Below the pieces are notes generated by a model. That model searched no databases. It had not been told where the DNA came from and worked only from the letters and a program-made list of their open reading frames with translations. The position numbers were made by a program, and so were the translations under genes. From Desulfuromonas versatilis (lineage in GTDB: Bacteria; Desulfobacterota; Desulfuromonadia; Desulfuromonadales; NIT-T3): a DNA stretch of 64,000 bases. This document shows, one piece after another, positions 43,137 through 49,481 of the stretch (position 1 is the stretch's first letter; the number at the start of each line of letters is the position of its first letter). Location of the stretch: contig NZ_AP024355.1 of the NCBI RefSeq assembly GCF_019704135.1, positions 3,156,001 to 3,220,000 of the forward strand, given 5' to 3'.

Positions 43137-44345
43137 CTAGCGGACCGTGCCGGCCAGCTGAAAGATCGGCACATACATGGCAACGACAATCCCGCCGATG
43201 AGCAGGCCCATCATCATCATCATCATCGGCTCGATCAGGGTGGTCAGCCGATCCAGGCGCCGGGCCACCTCGTCCTCGTAGTACTCGGCGACATCCCCGA
43301 GCATCTCGGCGAGCGAGCCGCCCGTCTCGCCGACCCCGATCATCCGCAGGGCAATGCTGGGGAAAAACCCGGTCTGCTCGAGCGCCTGGGAGATCGCAGT
43401 CCCCTCCTCAACCCTTTGAATGGCCCGGGTCAGGCGGGATTCGAGCAACCGGTTGTTCAGGGTCCCCCGGGACATCTGCATGGCCTGGACCGCGGGGATG
43501 CCGCTGGAGAGGGTGGTCCCGAAGGTGCGGCAAAAGCTCGACAGCGCGTAATCGATCAGCAGCTTGCCGAAAAAGGGGGCCTTGAGCTTGAGCCGGTCGA
43601 ACAGCATCCCGCCCCGCTCCGAACGCAGAAAAATACGAACCCCCACCAGGCCGGCCACCAGCAGGGGCAGGGTCAGCGGCAGGCTTCCGGTCAGTCCCTC
43701 AGCCACCGCGATCAGCATGCGGGTCATCAGCGGCAGCTGTACATTGGCATCGGTGTAGATCTGGGTGAAACTCGGCACCACGTAGAGCAGCATGAACAGC
43801 AGTACGCCGATCACCGCAATCGTCAACAGTGCGGGATAAAAAGCTGCGCCGCGCACCTTGGCCTTGAGCGCCTCGACCCGTTTCTGGTAAAGGATGTAGC
43901 GCCCCAGGGTGACCGGCAGGTCTCCGGTTCGCTCCCCGGCCTTGATCGAGGCCACGTACAGATGCGGGAAGGTTTTGGGATACTTGCCGAAAGTCTCCGA
44001 AAGGGCGCTTCCGCCCTTGACGTCCTGGCGGATCTCCCGCAGCACCTCGAGGAGGGTTCCCGGCTCGATCCGCTCGATAATGGTGTCGAGCACCTGCAGA
44101 ATCGGCAGCCCCGAGCGCAGCAGAACCAGCAGCTCCTGGTTGAAGGAGAGAAAGCGGCGGCCAGCCAGCGTCCCGCGCCCCAGGTCCGTCCCCCGCAGAA
44201 ACTGAAAGGGGAGCTTTTTTACCTGAAAAACATGGAACCCCTGCTGCTCCAGGCTTTCCCGGAGCAGGTCCTGATTGACGGCGTCGAACTCCTTCTCGAC
44301 CACCCGGCCGTCAGCGGTTCCGATTTTGCAGCGAAATGAGGGCAT
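43137..44345 (-). CDS. gspF: Type II secretion inner-membrane protein GspF
   Basis: 402 residues, two T2SSF domains. First half has RFLSFNQELLVLLRSGLPILQVLDTIIER and YVASIKAGERTGDLPVTLGRY; second half has YALSSFCRTFGTTLSSGIPAVQAMQ, RMIGVGETGGSLAEMLGDVAEYYEDEV and the final helix MMMMMMGLLIGGIVVAMYVPIF. The ATG at 44345 gives the usual N-terminus MPSFRCKIGTADGR; the in-frame ATG at 44363 adds six residues. Neither has a good ribosome site. It is the first gene of the T2SS directon and 107 bases downstream of the cytochrome operon on the same strand. Confidence 0.93.
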   Translation of the reverse strand: MPSFRCKIGTADGRVVEKEFDAVNQDLLRESLEQQGFHVFQVKKLPFQFLRGTDLGRGTLAGRRFLSFNQELLVLLRSGLPILQVLDTIIERIEPGTLLEVLREIRQDVKGGSALSETFGKYPKTFPHLYVASIKAGERTGDLPVTLGRYILYQKRVEALKAKVRGAAFYPALLTIAVIGVLLFMLLYVVPSFTQIYTDANVQLPLMTRMLIAVAEGLTGSLPLTLPLLVAGLVGVRIFLRSERGGMLFDRLKLKAPFFGKLLIDYALSSFCRTFGTTLSSGIPAVQAMQMSRGTLNNRLLESRLTRAIQRVEEGTAISQALEQTGFFPSIALRMIGVGETGGSLAEMLGDVAEYYEDEVARRLDRLTTLIEPMMMMMMGLLIGGIVVAMYVPIFQLAGTVR

Positions 44346-44400
44346 GGCCCATATAAATACCATACCGGCTATTAAAATTGAATGAAAAATCCAACGCAGA

Positions 44401-44428
44401 AGGGCCGGAGGAAGATTCCCCCGGCCCT
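44401..44428 (-). terminator. Possible terminator after the cytochrome operon
   Basis: AGGGCCGG (44401-44408) / CCGGCCCT (44421-44428) with additional GG/CC pairing inside. The T-rich stretch GGATTTTTC follows only after about 8 bases, so termination before gspF may be partial. Confidence 0.45.
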
Positions 44429-44452
44429 GAAAGTCTAACAGAAATTTGACGA

Positions 44453-45601
44453 TTAATAGCTTTTCGGGTTGTGCTCGACCCCGTGGCAGGTAAGCAGACA
44501 GGAGCCGTGGCGGGAGGCGACCCCCTGGGCCTTGAATTCGAGTTTGTCGGCCGAATTGGCCTTGACCACCTCCTCGTTGAAGCGGATCAGGTACTGGTAG
44601 CGGGAACTGCCGTGAGCGTCATGACAGGTAAAGCAGGAGGTCCCCTCCAGATTGGCGGCACTCCGCCCCTCGATGTGCAGAGCGTGGTAGGGGAAGCTCT
44701 CGTTGCCGAGGATACTGCTGCGGTCGTGGCACTTGTAGCAGAGCCCGTAGGCGTACTCGCTCTCGGGGCGCCCGTCAGTCATCTCGTAATTGACGTTCAG
44801 CAACCCCCGATACCTGGAGCCATGGGGCCCGCGGGGGCCGTCGGGGTCGTCGCTGCCGTGGCAGTCGCTGCAGCTGATCATCGATACATCGCCCGGCTTC
44901 TCCGCCTCGGCGACGTAGGGCGACTTGAGGCTGATCACGTACTTGTTGCGCCCCTCCGCCTCCACCGGATGGAAGGAAGGGTTGGTCGCCTTGAACTCGG
45001 CATGCTTGTTGGTGGAAGAGGCCGGCAGGTTGGCGCTGCTCGAGTGGCAGCGGTAGCAAAGCTCGTATTCTTTGTCGATGTCGGCGATGAAGTTGCCGAC
45101 CCGCTTGCCGGAGATGCCGCGGAAGGGCTTGCCGATATCAAGCACGTGGGGCTGGTGGCAATCGACGCATTCGGCATGGCGGGCCGCGTTGACCTGCTCT
45201 TCGGGGAGCGTCTCGCGCTGGCGGTGGACGCCGCTGGTGGTCAGCACCGGGTGGGCGTAGGCCTTGCGCAGATCGGTGTGGATATTGGCCAACTCGAGGC
45301 GGCTGGCGTTTTTGAGCATGCCCCGCCGCTCCATCTCTTGGCGCCTCGCCGTATCGCCGTGGCAGTCGAGACAGACATTCTCTTCGCCGCTGATTTTCAT
45401 GGCCATGCCGCGGTGGCAGGCCCGGCAGCTGCCGGGGAGCAGCTCTTTGTCGCCATGGGCACCCTGGAGCACCCCGCCGGAGGGTCTGCTGATCGCCGGG
45501 GATGAGGGGCAGATCGCCACGATCATGGCCCCGGAAACGGCTAAAATCGCTATCAGCTGCAAAATCTTCCTAATCATTTTTCCCCTTGTCTCCCTGGCCA
45601 T
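44453..45601 (-). CDS. Multiheme c-type cytochrome, seven CXXCH sites plus one CX3CH site
   Basis: 382 residues. Signal peptide (about 10-38). Heme sites: CRACH 59, CLDCH 77, CVDCH 145 (followed by QPH), CYRCH 182, CSDCH 244, CYKCH 288, CFTCH 323 (followed by DAH) and CLLTCH 368, the last with three residues between the cysteines. Enough further His residues exist for bis-His ligation of most hemes. It belongs to the doubled-CXXCH/cytochrome c3-like group. It lies 11 bases after the tetraheme gene and ends the operon, so it may take part in the same electron path, as a periplasmic or surface partner. The ATG at 45601 has AGGTGG 7 bases upstream; an in-frame ATG at 45577 also gives a signal peptide. 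Confidence 0.88.
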   Translation of the reverse strand: MARETRGKMIRKILQLIAILAVSGAMIVAICPSSPAISRPSGGVLQGAHGDKELLPGSCRACHRGMAMKISGEENVCLDCHGDTARRQEMERRGMLKNASRLELANIHTDLRKAYAHPVLTTSGVHRQRETLPEEQVNAARHAECVDCHQPHVLDIGKPFRGISGKRVGNFIADIDKEYELCYRCHSSSANLPASSTNKHAEFKATNPSFHPVEAEGRNKYVISLKSPYVAEAEKPGDVSMISCSDCHGSDDPDGPRGPHGSRYRGLLNVNYEMTDGRPESEYAYGLCYKCHDRSSILGNESFPYHALHIEGRSAANLEGTSCFTCHDAHGSSRYQYLIRFNEEVVKANSADKLEFKAQGVASRHGSCLLTCHGVEHNPKSY

Positions 45602-45612
45602 GGATCCCCCAC

Positions 45613-46440
45613 CTACATGTTGTGGGAGTTGCCGAAGATCACCCCGCCCGCATGACAGTTGTCGCAGACATTCAGGTAGGGATCAGCTGCGGAAGGATTG
45701 CGCCAGAAAGGCAGGCCCGAGGCGTTTTCCGCGCGGTTGTCGTTATGGGGATCATGGCAGGTGGTGCACTGCATCCGGTCCTGTGCATCGAGCGGGGTGT
45801 TGATGCCCGCGACGATGTCGTACCCATAGGACTTCCCGGTGGCCGCGACGGTATGATAGTTGTTGATATCGGCTCTCACCGCCGCGTCGTACCTGAAGGA
45901 GACGGGATGGGAGAGGGCCAGATCGACAATTTTCTTGTCGACCAGCGGGTCGGCACCCGGCAGGTCGGCCAGGGTACTGATCGGGTTATCGTCGATATCG
46001 ACCATATCGATCGCCCCGCCGACCAGCACGTTGCCGACGGCCGTCACCCCGTCGTGGCAGGAAAGGCACATCCGCGAGGCCCCGTTGGGGTAGTTGGCGC
46101 CATAGCCCGAACTGGCGCTGGCCGTAGGATCATCGATAATGGCGATATTGGCGGTCCCATTTCCATACAGCGGATAGGCCCCGGCGTTCTCGCCGCGGTT
46201 CCAGAGGGCGGACTGGGCGGAGGCCCCGTGCGGGGTGTGGCAGAAGATGCAGACCTGGGTCTCGGTATCGGCATGCACCGGGTTCGTGGCGTTGTCCGCG
46301 GACATGTCGTGCAGGTTCCCGTTGGCGGTACTGACGCCAGAGGCGTTGACATTGCGCAGGGGCTTGGCAAACACCGGGCCGACCAGCAACAGGTAGATTG
46401 CCAGGGCGCCGGAGACCTTTTTTAGAAAAACCATCGTCAT
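45613..46440 (-). CDS. OmcE-like tetraheme c-type cytochrome, candidate extracellular nanowire subunit
   Basis: 275 residues. Signal peptide ending near Ala25 (LLLVGPVFA). Four heme sites: CIFCHTPH at 64, CLSCHDG at 125, CTTCHDPH at 225 and CDNCH at 259. Likely distal histidines are His44 (NLHDMS), His71 (CHTPH), His178 (LSHPV) and His232 (CHDPH). The order N-terminal HDxS, CxFCHTPH...LWNR, LCLSCHDG, SHPVSF, CxxCHDPH matches the tetraheme OmcE family, whose members polymerise into extracellular filaments. The neighbours (parvulin, NHL propeller lipoprotein) are the kind reported beside such cytochromes. Polymerisation is inferred, not shown. The start could also be the ATG at 46434. Confidence 0.82.
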   Translation of the reverse strand: MTMVFLKKVSGALAIYLLLVGPVFAKPLRNVNASGVSTANGNLHDMSADNATNPVHADTETQVCIFCHTPHGASAQSALWNRGENAGAYPLYGNGTANIAIIDDPTASASSGYGANYPNGASRMCLSCHDGVTAVGNVLVGGAIDMVDIDDNPISTLADLPGADPLVDKKIVDLALSHPVSFRYDAAVRADINNYHTVAATGKSYGYDIVAGINTPLDAQDRMQCTTCHDPHNDNRAENASGLPFWRNPSAADPYLNVCDNCHAGGVIFGNSHNM

Positions 46441-46519
46441 CCCTCTTCAACAGGTTTTCGACTACTGCCCTATCCCTTCGATGCAAATAGAGGGCCAAGC
46501 CGTGGCCGAATTCCGCGGA

Positions 46520-47578
46520 TCAGCGCTCGGCGAGATATTGGAAAATCTGTACCCGGCGGTTCAGCGAATCGACCACGTACAGGTGGTCCTGTCGGTCGAT
46601 AAACATTCCGGCCGGCAGGTTGAAGAACCCGGGAGCATCTCCATTGCCTCCCACAAAAAGCAGAAGCTGCCCCTCGCGACTGAATATCTGCAGGTTGTCG
46701 AAGGCGGCGTCGGAAACGTAGAGATGCCCCTCCGAGTCAACCGCCACCCCCCGCGGCCGGGCCAGGGCGCCGGGAACATCGCCGGAGCCGCCGATCCCGC
46801 CGACCAGGGTGCCGTCGGGATTTTGCACTTCGACCTTGAAATTCATCGTGTCCAGCACGAATACACTGCCATCCCGGCCCAGCGCCACGCCTGTGGGCCG
46901 ATTGAACCGTCCGGTGGCGGCGAGCAGGCTCCCCAGCGCCCCCTGGTGTTCTCCCCGGCCATTGAAGACATGCACGACCCCCTTCAAGACATCGGCCACG
47001 TAGACACTTCCGGAAGCGTCCACCGCCAGGCCGGCGGGCCGCCCGAATCCCCCGGGCGGCTCGAAAGCCCCCCGCAACTCCCCGTCCAGATCCAGGGCGA
47101 AGACCTTGTTCAAGCCGGGATCCGAAACATAGAGGGTCCCCTGCTGCGGATCGAACCCGATTCCAGCGGGAGAAACAAACGGCTGGTCGCCGGCCTGGCC
47201 CCAGTATTCGACGCGGCGGCGACCCAGGTCGAAAGAATTAATCAGCCCGGTTCCCGGATCAGTGACCCAGACCCGGCCGTTGCCGTCGGCCGCCACCGCA
47301 AAGGGCGAAACCAGGGGCATCCCCTGCTTTTTTTCACCGGTCACCCAGCGAAATAACCGACTGCCTTTCGAATCGCCCTCAAAATCGCCGACCCCAGTCA
47401 GGCTGCGCAGGTAGCGGAGCCGAGCGGTTTCCGGCGGAGAGGGCCAGACCTGGTCGACGGCAGGATCCCTCCAGTCCAGCTCCGGCAAAGGGCCCGTTGC
47501 GCAGCCGACGAGGGCAAGTGCCGACATCACCAGCAGAGCCAGGCGGAAAAGCCGGCAAAGCGGCGCGAGCGCTCTCAC
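46520..47578 (-). CDS. NHL-repeat beta-propeller lipoprotein
   Basis: 352 residues. Lipobox ALVGC with Cys26. After that come about six NHL blades, each with a pattern like PxGVAxDxxGxxYVxDxxxxxVxxF: PFAVAADGNGRVWVTDPGTG, PAGIGFDPQQGTLYVSDPGL, PAGLAVDASGSVYVADVL, PTGVALGRDGSVFVLDTMN, PRGVAVDSEGHLYVSDAA and PAGMFIDRQDHLYVVDSLN. A closed propeller anchored by lipid in the outer membrane fits a scaffold or docking role. The ATG overlaps the end of the parvulin gene (ATGA), so the two are translationally coupled. Confidence 0.9.
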   Translation of the reverse strand: MRALAPLCRLFRLALLVMSALALVGCATGPLPELDWRDPAVDQVWPSPPETARLRYLRSLTGVGDFEGDSKGSRLFRWVTGEKKQGMPLVSPFAVAADGNGRVWVTDPGTGLINSFDLGRRRVEYWGQAGDQPFVSPAGIGFDPQQGTLYVSDPGLNKVFALDLDGELRGAFEPPGGFGRPAGLAVDASGSVYVADVLKGVVHVFNGRGEHQGALGSLLAATGRFNRPTGVALGRDGSVFVLDTMNFKVEVQNPDGTLVGGIGGSGDVPGALARPRGVAVDSEGHLYVSDAAFDNLQIFSREGQLLLFVGGNGDAPGFFNLPAGMFIDRQDHLYVVDSLNRRVQIFQYLAER

Positions 47579-48540
47579 GGGTTGAATTTCTCCACGGCAT
47601 ACTGCTTTTCAAGCCCGGCCAGCCACGCCTCGTAGAGCTCCTTGCGCTTGCCCGACTCAAGAGTCTGGCGGATTTTCCCCGCCACTTCCTCGAAGCCCAA
47701 CTGCCGGGACTCGTTGACCTCGACCAGCTTGATAATGTGAAAACCATACATGGTCTTCACCGGGTCGGAGATTTCTCCGGCCTTCAGTTTCTTCAGGGCC
47801 GCCTCGAATTCGGCAACGGTCTGCCCCTCGTGGAAGTAGCCAAGATCCCCTCCAACGTACTTGCTGCGATCGTCGGAGTTGTAATAAGCCAGGTTGTAAA
47901 AATCCTCCCCCGCCTTGGCCTTGGCGGCAAGTTCCTCGGCCCGTTTCTTGAGCGCGGCGCGCTCCTCGGCGTTGGAGGAGGGGTTGACCTTAACCAGGAT
48001 GTGGCTGGCCTTGAACTGCCGCGGCCGTACATAGCCCTCCTGGTGCTTGCGGTAAAACGCGGCCACCTCCTCATCGCTCACCTTGACCTTGTCGTCAATG
48101 GCGAGCTTTTCCGCCTTGGCGGCCAGCAGTTGTCTGTAAAGGACGGCCCTGAAGTCCTGCAGGCTCACCTTGCCAAGGGCCTGCTGCAACCCCTGTTCGG
48201 AGCCGTATTTGTCAATTATCGGCTGCAATGCCTCCTGGACGGCCGCGTTATCCACGGCGATTTCCTCACGGATGGCATATTGAACCTTGTAGGCCTGCTC
48301 GATCAGTTCGTCGAGTGCCTTCTGCTTGATTTCCGCCAGCTTCTCCTCCGACAGGCGGCCATGAAAACCGACCTGCATGGGGAGCACTTTCTGGACCTGC
48401 TGCTGCAGCTCAAACCTGGTGACCGGCACACCGCCGACTTTGGCGACCAGCCCCTCCGCGCTCTCCTGGGCCAAAGCCACGGAAACGACGGAAAGCAGAA
48501 CCAGGGCGGTCAAAAGCAGGCGACACTTGGGCAAAGACAT
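47575..48540 (-). CDS. Periplasmic parvulin-type peptidyl-prolyl isomerase (PrsA/SurA-like)
   Basis: 321 residues. Signal peptide 1-25 (LLLTALVLLSVVSVALAQ), a SurA_N-like helical domain (LVAKVGGVPVTRFELQQQVQ, LDELIEQAYKVQYA), and a parvulin domain at about 170-275 (FKASHILVKVNPSSNAEER, AGEDFYNLAYYNSD, GGDLGYFHEGQTV, ISDPVKTMYGFHIIKLVE). It should catalyse proline isomerisation and chaperone secreted proteins; first gene of the cytochrome operon, so its probable clients are the cytochromes. AGGAG lies 6 bases before the ATG. Confidence 0.9.
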   Translation of the reverse strand: MSLPKCRLLLTALVLLSVVSVALAQESAEGLVAKVGGVPVTRFELQQQVQKVLPMQVGFHGRLSEEKLAEIKQKALDELIEQAYKVQYAIREEIAVDNAAVQEALQPIIDKYGSEQGLQQALGKVSLQDFRAVLYRQLLAAKAEKLAIDDKVKVSDEEVAAFYRKHQEGYVRPRQFKASHILVKVNPSSNAEERAALKKRAEELAAKAKAGEDFYNLAYYNSDDRSKYVGGDLGYFHEGQTVAEFEAALKKLKAGEISDPVKTMYGFHIIKLVEVNESRQLGFEEVAGKIRQTLESGKRKELYEAWLAGLEKQYAVEKFNP

Positions 48541-48597
48541 GGGAGACTCCTGGCAAATGTGAGATTGATCGGTAGAAACGGGCGGGCAACAGCCTTA

Positions 48598-48627
48598 ATA
48601 CTAGGAAAAGGCTCTTCCGGAAGTCAA
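48598..48627 (-). promoter_or_regulatory. Promoter of the parvulin-NHL-cytochrome operon
   Basis: On the minus strand TTGACT (48622-48627), 18-base spacer, TAGTAT (48598-48603), about 55 bases before the parvulin ATG. The same -10 sequence is seen in the promoters at 2070-2098 and 15749-15777. Confidence 0.55.
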
Positions 48628-48646
48628 GCGGCCAATGGTCCCTGAA

Positions 48647-48685
48647 CGACAAAAGGCGTCTCCGCTCTGGAGACGCCTTTTGTCG
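48647..48685 (-). terminator. Strong intrinsic terminator after the tRNA-Asp/Val/Asp cluster
   Basis: Perfect 17-bp inverted repeat CGACAAAAGGCGTCTCC (48647-48663) / GGAGACGCCTTTTGTCG (48669-48685) with a 5-base loop; the T tract lies within the 3' arm. It ends the tRNA transcript 6 bases after the last tRNA and insulates the cytochrome operon. Confidence 0.85.
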
Positions 48686-48691
48686 ATTTAA

Positions 48692-48768
48692 TGGCGGGGC
48701 TGACGGGACTCGAACCCGCGACCTCCGGCGTGACAGGCCGGCGTTGTAACCGACTCTACTACAGCCCC
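48692..48768 (-). tRNA. tRNA-Asp (anticodon GTC), copy 1
   Basis: 77 bases including an encoded CCA (48692-48694). Acceptor GGGGCTG/CAGCCCC, anticodon stem CCGGC/GCCGG, loop CTGTCAC with the anticodon at 48732-48734, and a standard GGTTCGA T-loop. Identical to copy 2 at 48899-48975. Confidence 0.95.
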
Positions 48769-48809
48769 ATTGGACAATCTCTGCAGCAGGCACAAGGCCC
48801 GCTTGTATC

Positions 48810-48885
48810 TGGTGGGCGAAACAGGGATCGAACCTGTGACCCTCGGCTTGTAAGGCCGATGCTCTCCCAGCTGAGCTATTCGCCC
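48810..48885 (-). tRNA. tRNA-Val (anticodon TAC)
   Basis: 76 bases with encoded CCA (48810-48812). Acceptor GGGCGAA pairs with TTCGCCC; anticodon stem TCGGC/GCCGA with anticodon at 48850-48852; T-loop GGTTCGATCC. Lies between two identical tRNA-Asp genes. Confidence 0.95.
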
Positions 48886-48898
48886 TTGCAACCTAATA

Positions 48899-48975
48899 TG
48901 GCGGGGCTGACGGGACTCGAACCCGCGACCTCCGGCGTGACAGGCCGGCGTTGTAACCGACTCTACTACAGCCCC
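48899..48975 (-). tRNA. tRNA-Asp (anticodon GTC), copy 2
   Basis: 77 bases with encoded CCA (48899-48901); anticodon at 48939-48941. Every base matches copy 1, 207 bases away. First tRNA of the cluster, 130 bases after the hup stop; the gap 48976-49105 shows no gene. Confidence 0.95.
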
Positions 48976-49105
48976 GCATCAGGAAAGAAAATAGGAAGCA
49001 GAAGGAAGCCCTGGTGGCTAGAGGAGAAAAGACAGGCTCTTCCGGTTCCTATTTTCCAACTTCTATTTTGATCTATTGCAAACTGCCAGTAACTACGTGG
49101 AGGAC

Positions 49106-49378
49106 TTAGTTGACGGAGTCCTTGAGGGCCTTGCCAGCCTTGAACTTGGGGCTTTTGGCCGCAGCGATCTGGATTTTGGCGCCAGTCTGGGGATTCTGAC
49201 CGGTGCGGGCGGCGCGCTCACCAACACTGAAGGTACCGAAACCGACAAGAGCAACCTTCTCACCAGCTTTCAGAGCGTCGGTAACGGAGTCGGTAAATGC
49301 TTTGAGAGCCTTCTCGGCATCGGCCTTGCTCAGTCCCGCCTTCTCCGCCATTGCATTCACAAGATCCGCTTTTGTCAC
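49106..49378 (-). CDS. hup: HU-family nucleoid-associated protein
   Basis: 90 residues, a full HU/IHF fold: [45 protein letters not shown] and the DNA-binding arm ending in [10 protein letters not shown], with [15 protein letters not shown] at the C-terminus. It binds and bends DNA without strong sequence preference. The start is a GTG with GGAGG 6 bases upstream. It follows lon on the same strand with its own promoter, and tRNA-Asp comes next; hup after lon is a conserved order. Confidence 0.96.
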   Translation of the reverse strand: MTKADLVNAMAEKAGLSKADAEKALKAFTDSVTDALKAGEKVALVGFGTFSVGERAARTGQNPQTGAKIQIAAAKSPKFKAGKALKDSVN

Positions 49379-49429
49379 AACATACCTCCACTTATTAGGA
49401 ATTATTATAGCCCTGCTGAAACCGCGATA

Positions 49430-49459
49430 TATATATCAGAGTTTAAAAAAGAGTGTCAA
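49430..49459 (-). promoter_or_regulatory. Promoter of hup
   Basis: TTGACA (49454-49459) followed after 18 bases by TATATA (49430-49435), or after 17 by ATATAT, in an AT-rich stretch. A further TATAAT (minus strand, 49404-49409) lies nearer the gene without a clear -35 box. Confidence 0.6.
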
Positions 49460-49481
49460 GAGATTATTTCCAGGTTTTTCA

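Noticed and set aside
48691-49071. Open frame on the plus strand reading AGLTGLEPATSGVTGRR, repeated twice
   Set aside because: It is the complement of the two tRNA-Asp genes and the tRNA-Val gene; this translated tRNA sequence is a well-known false protein in databases.
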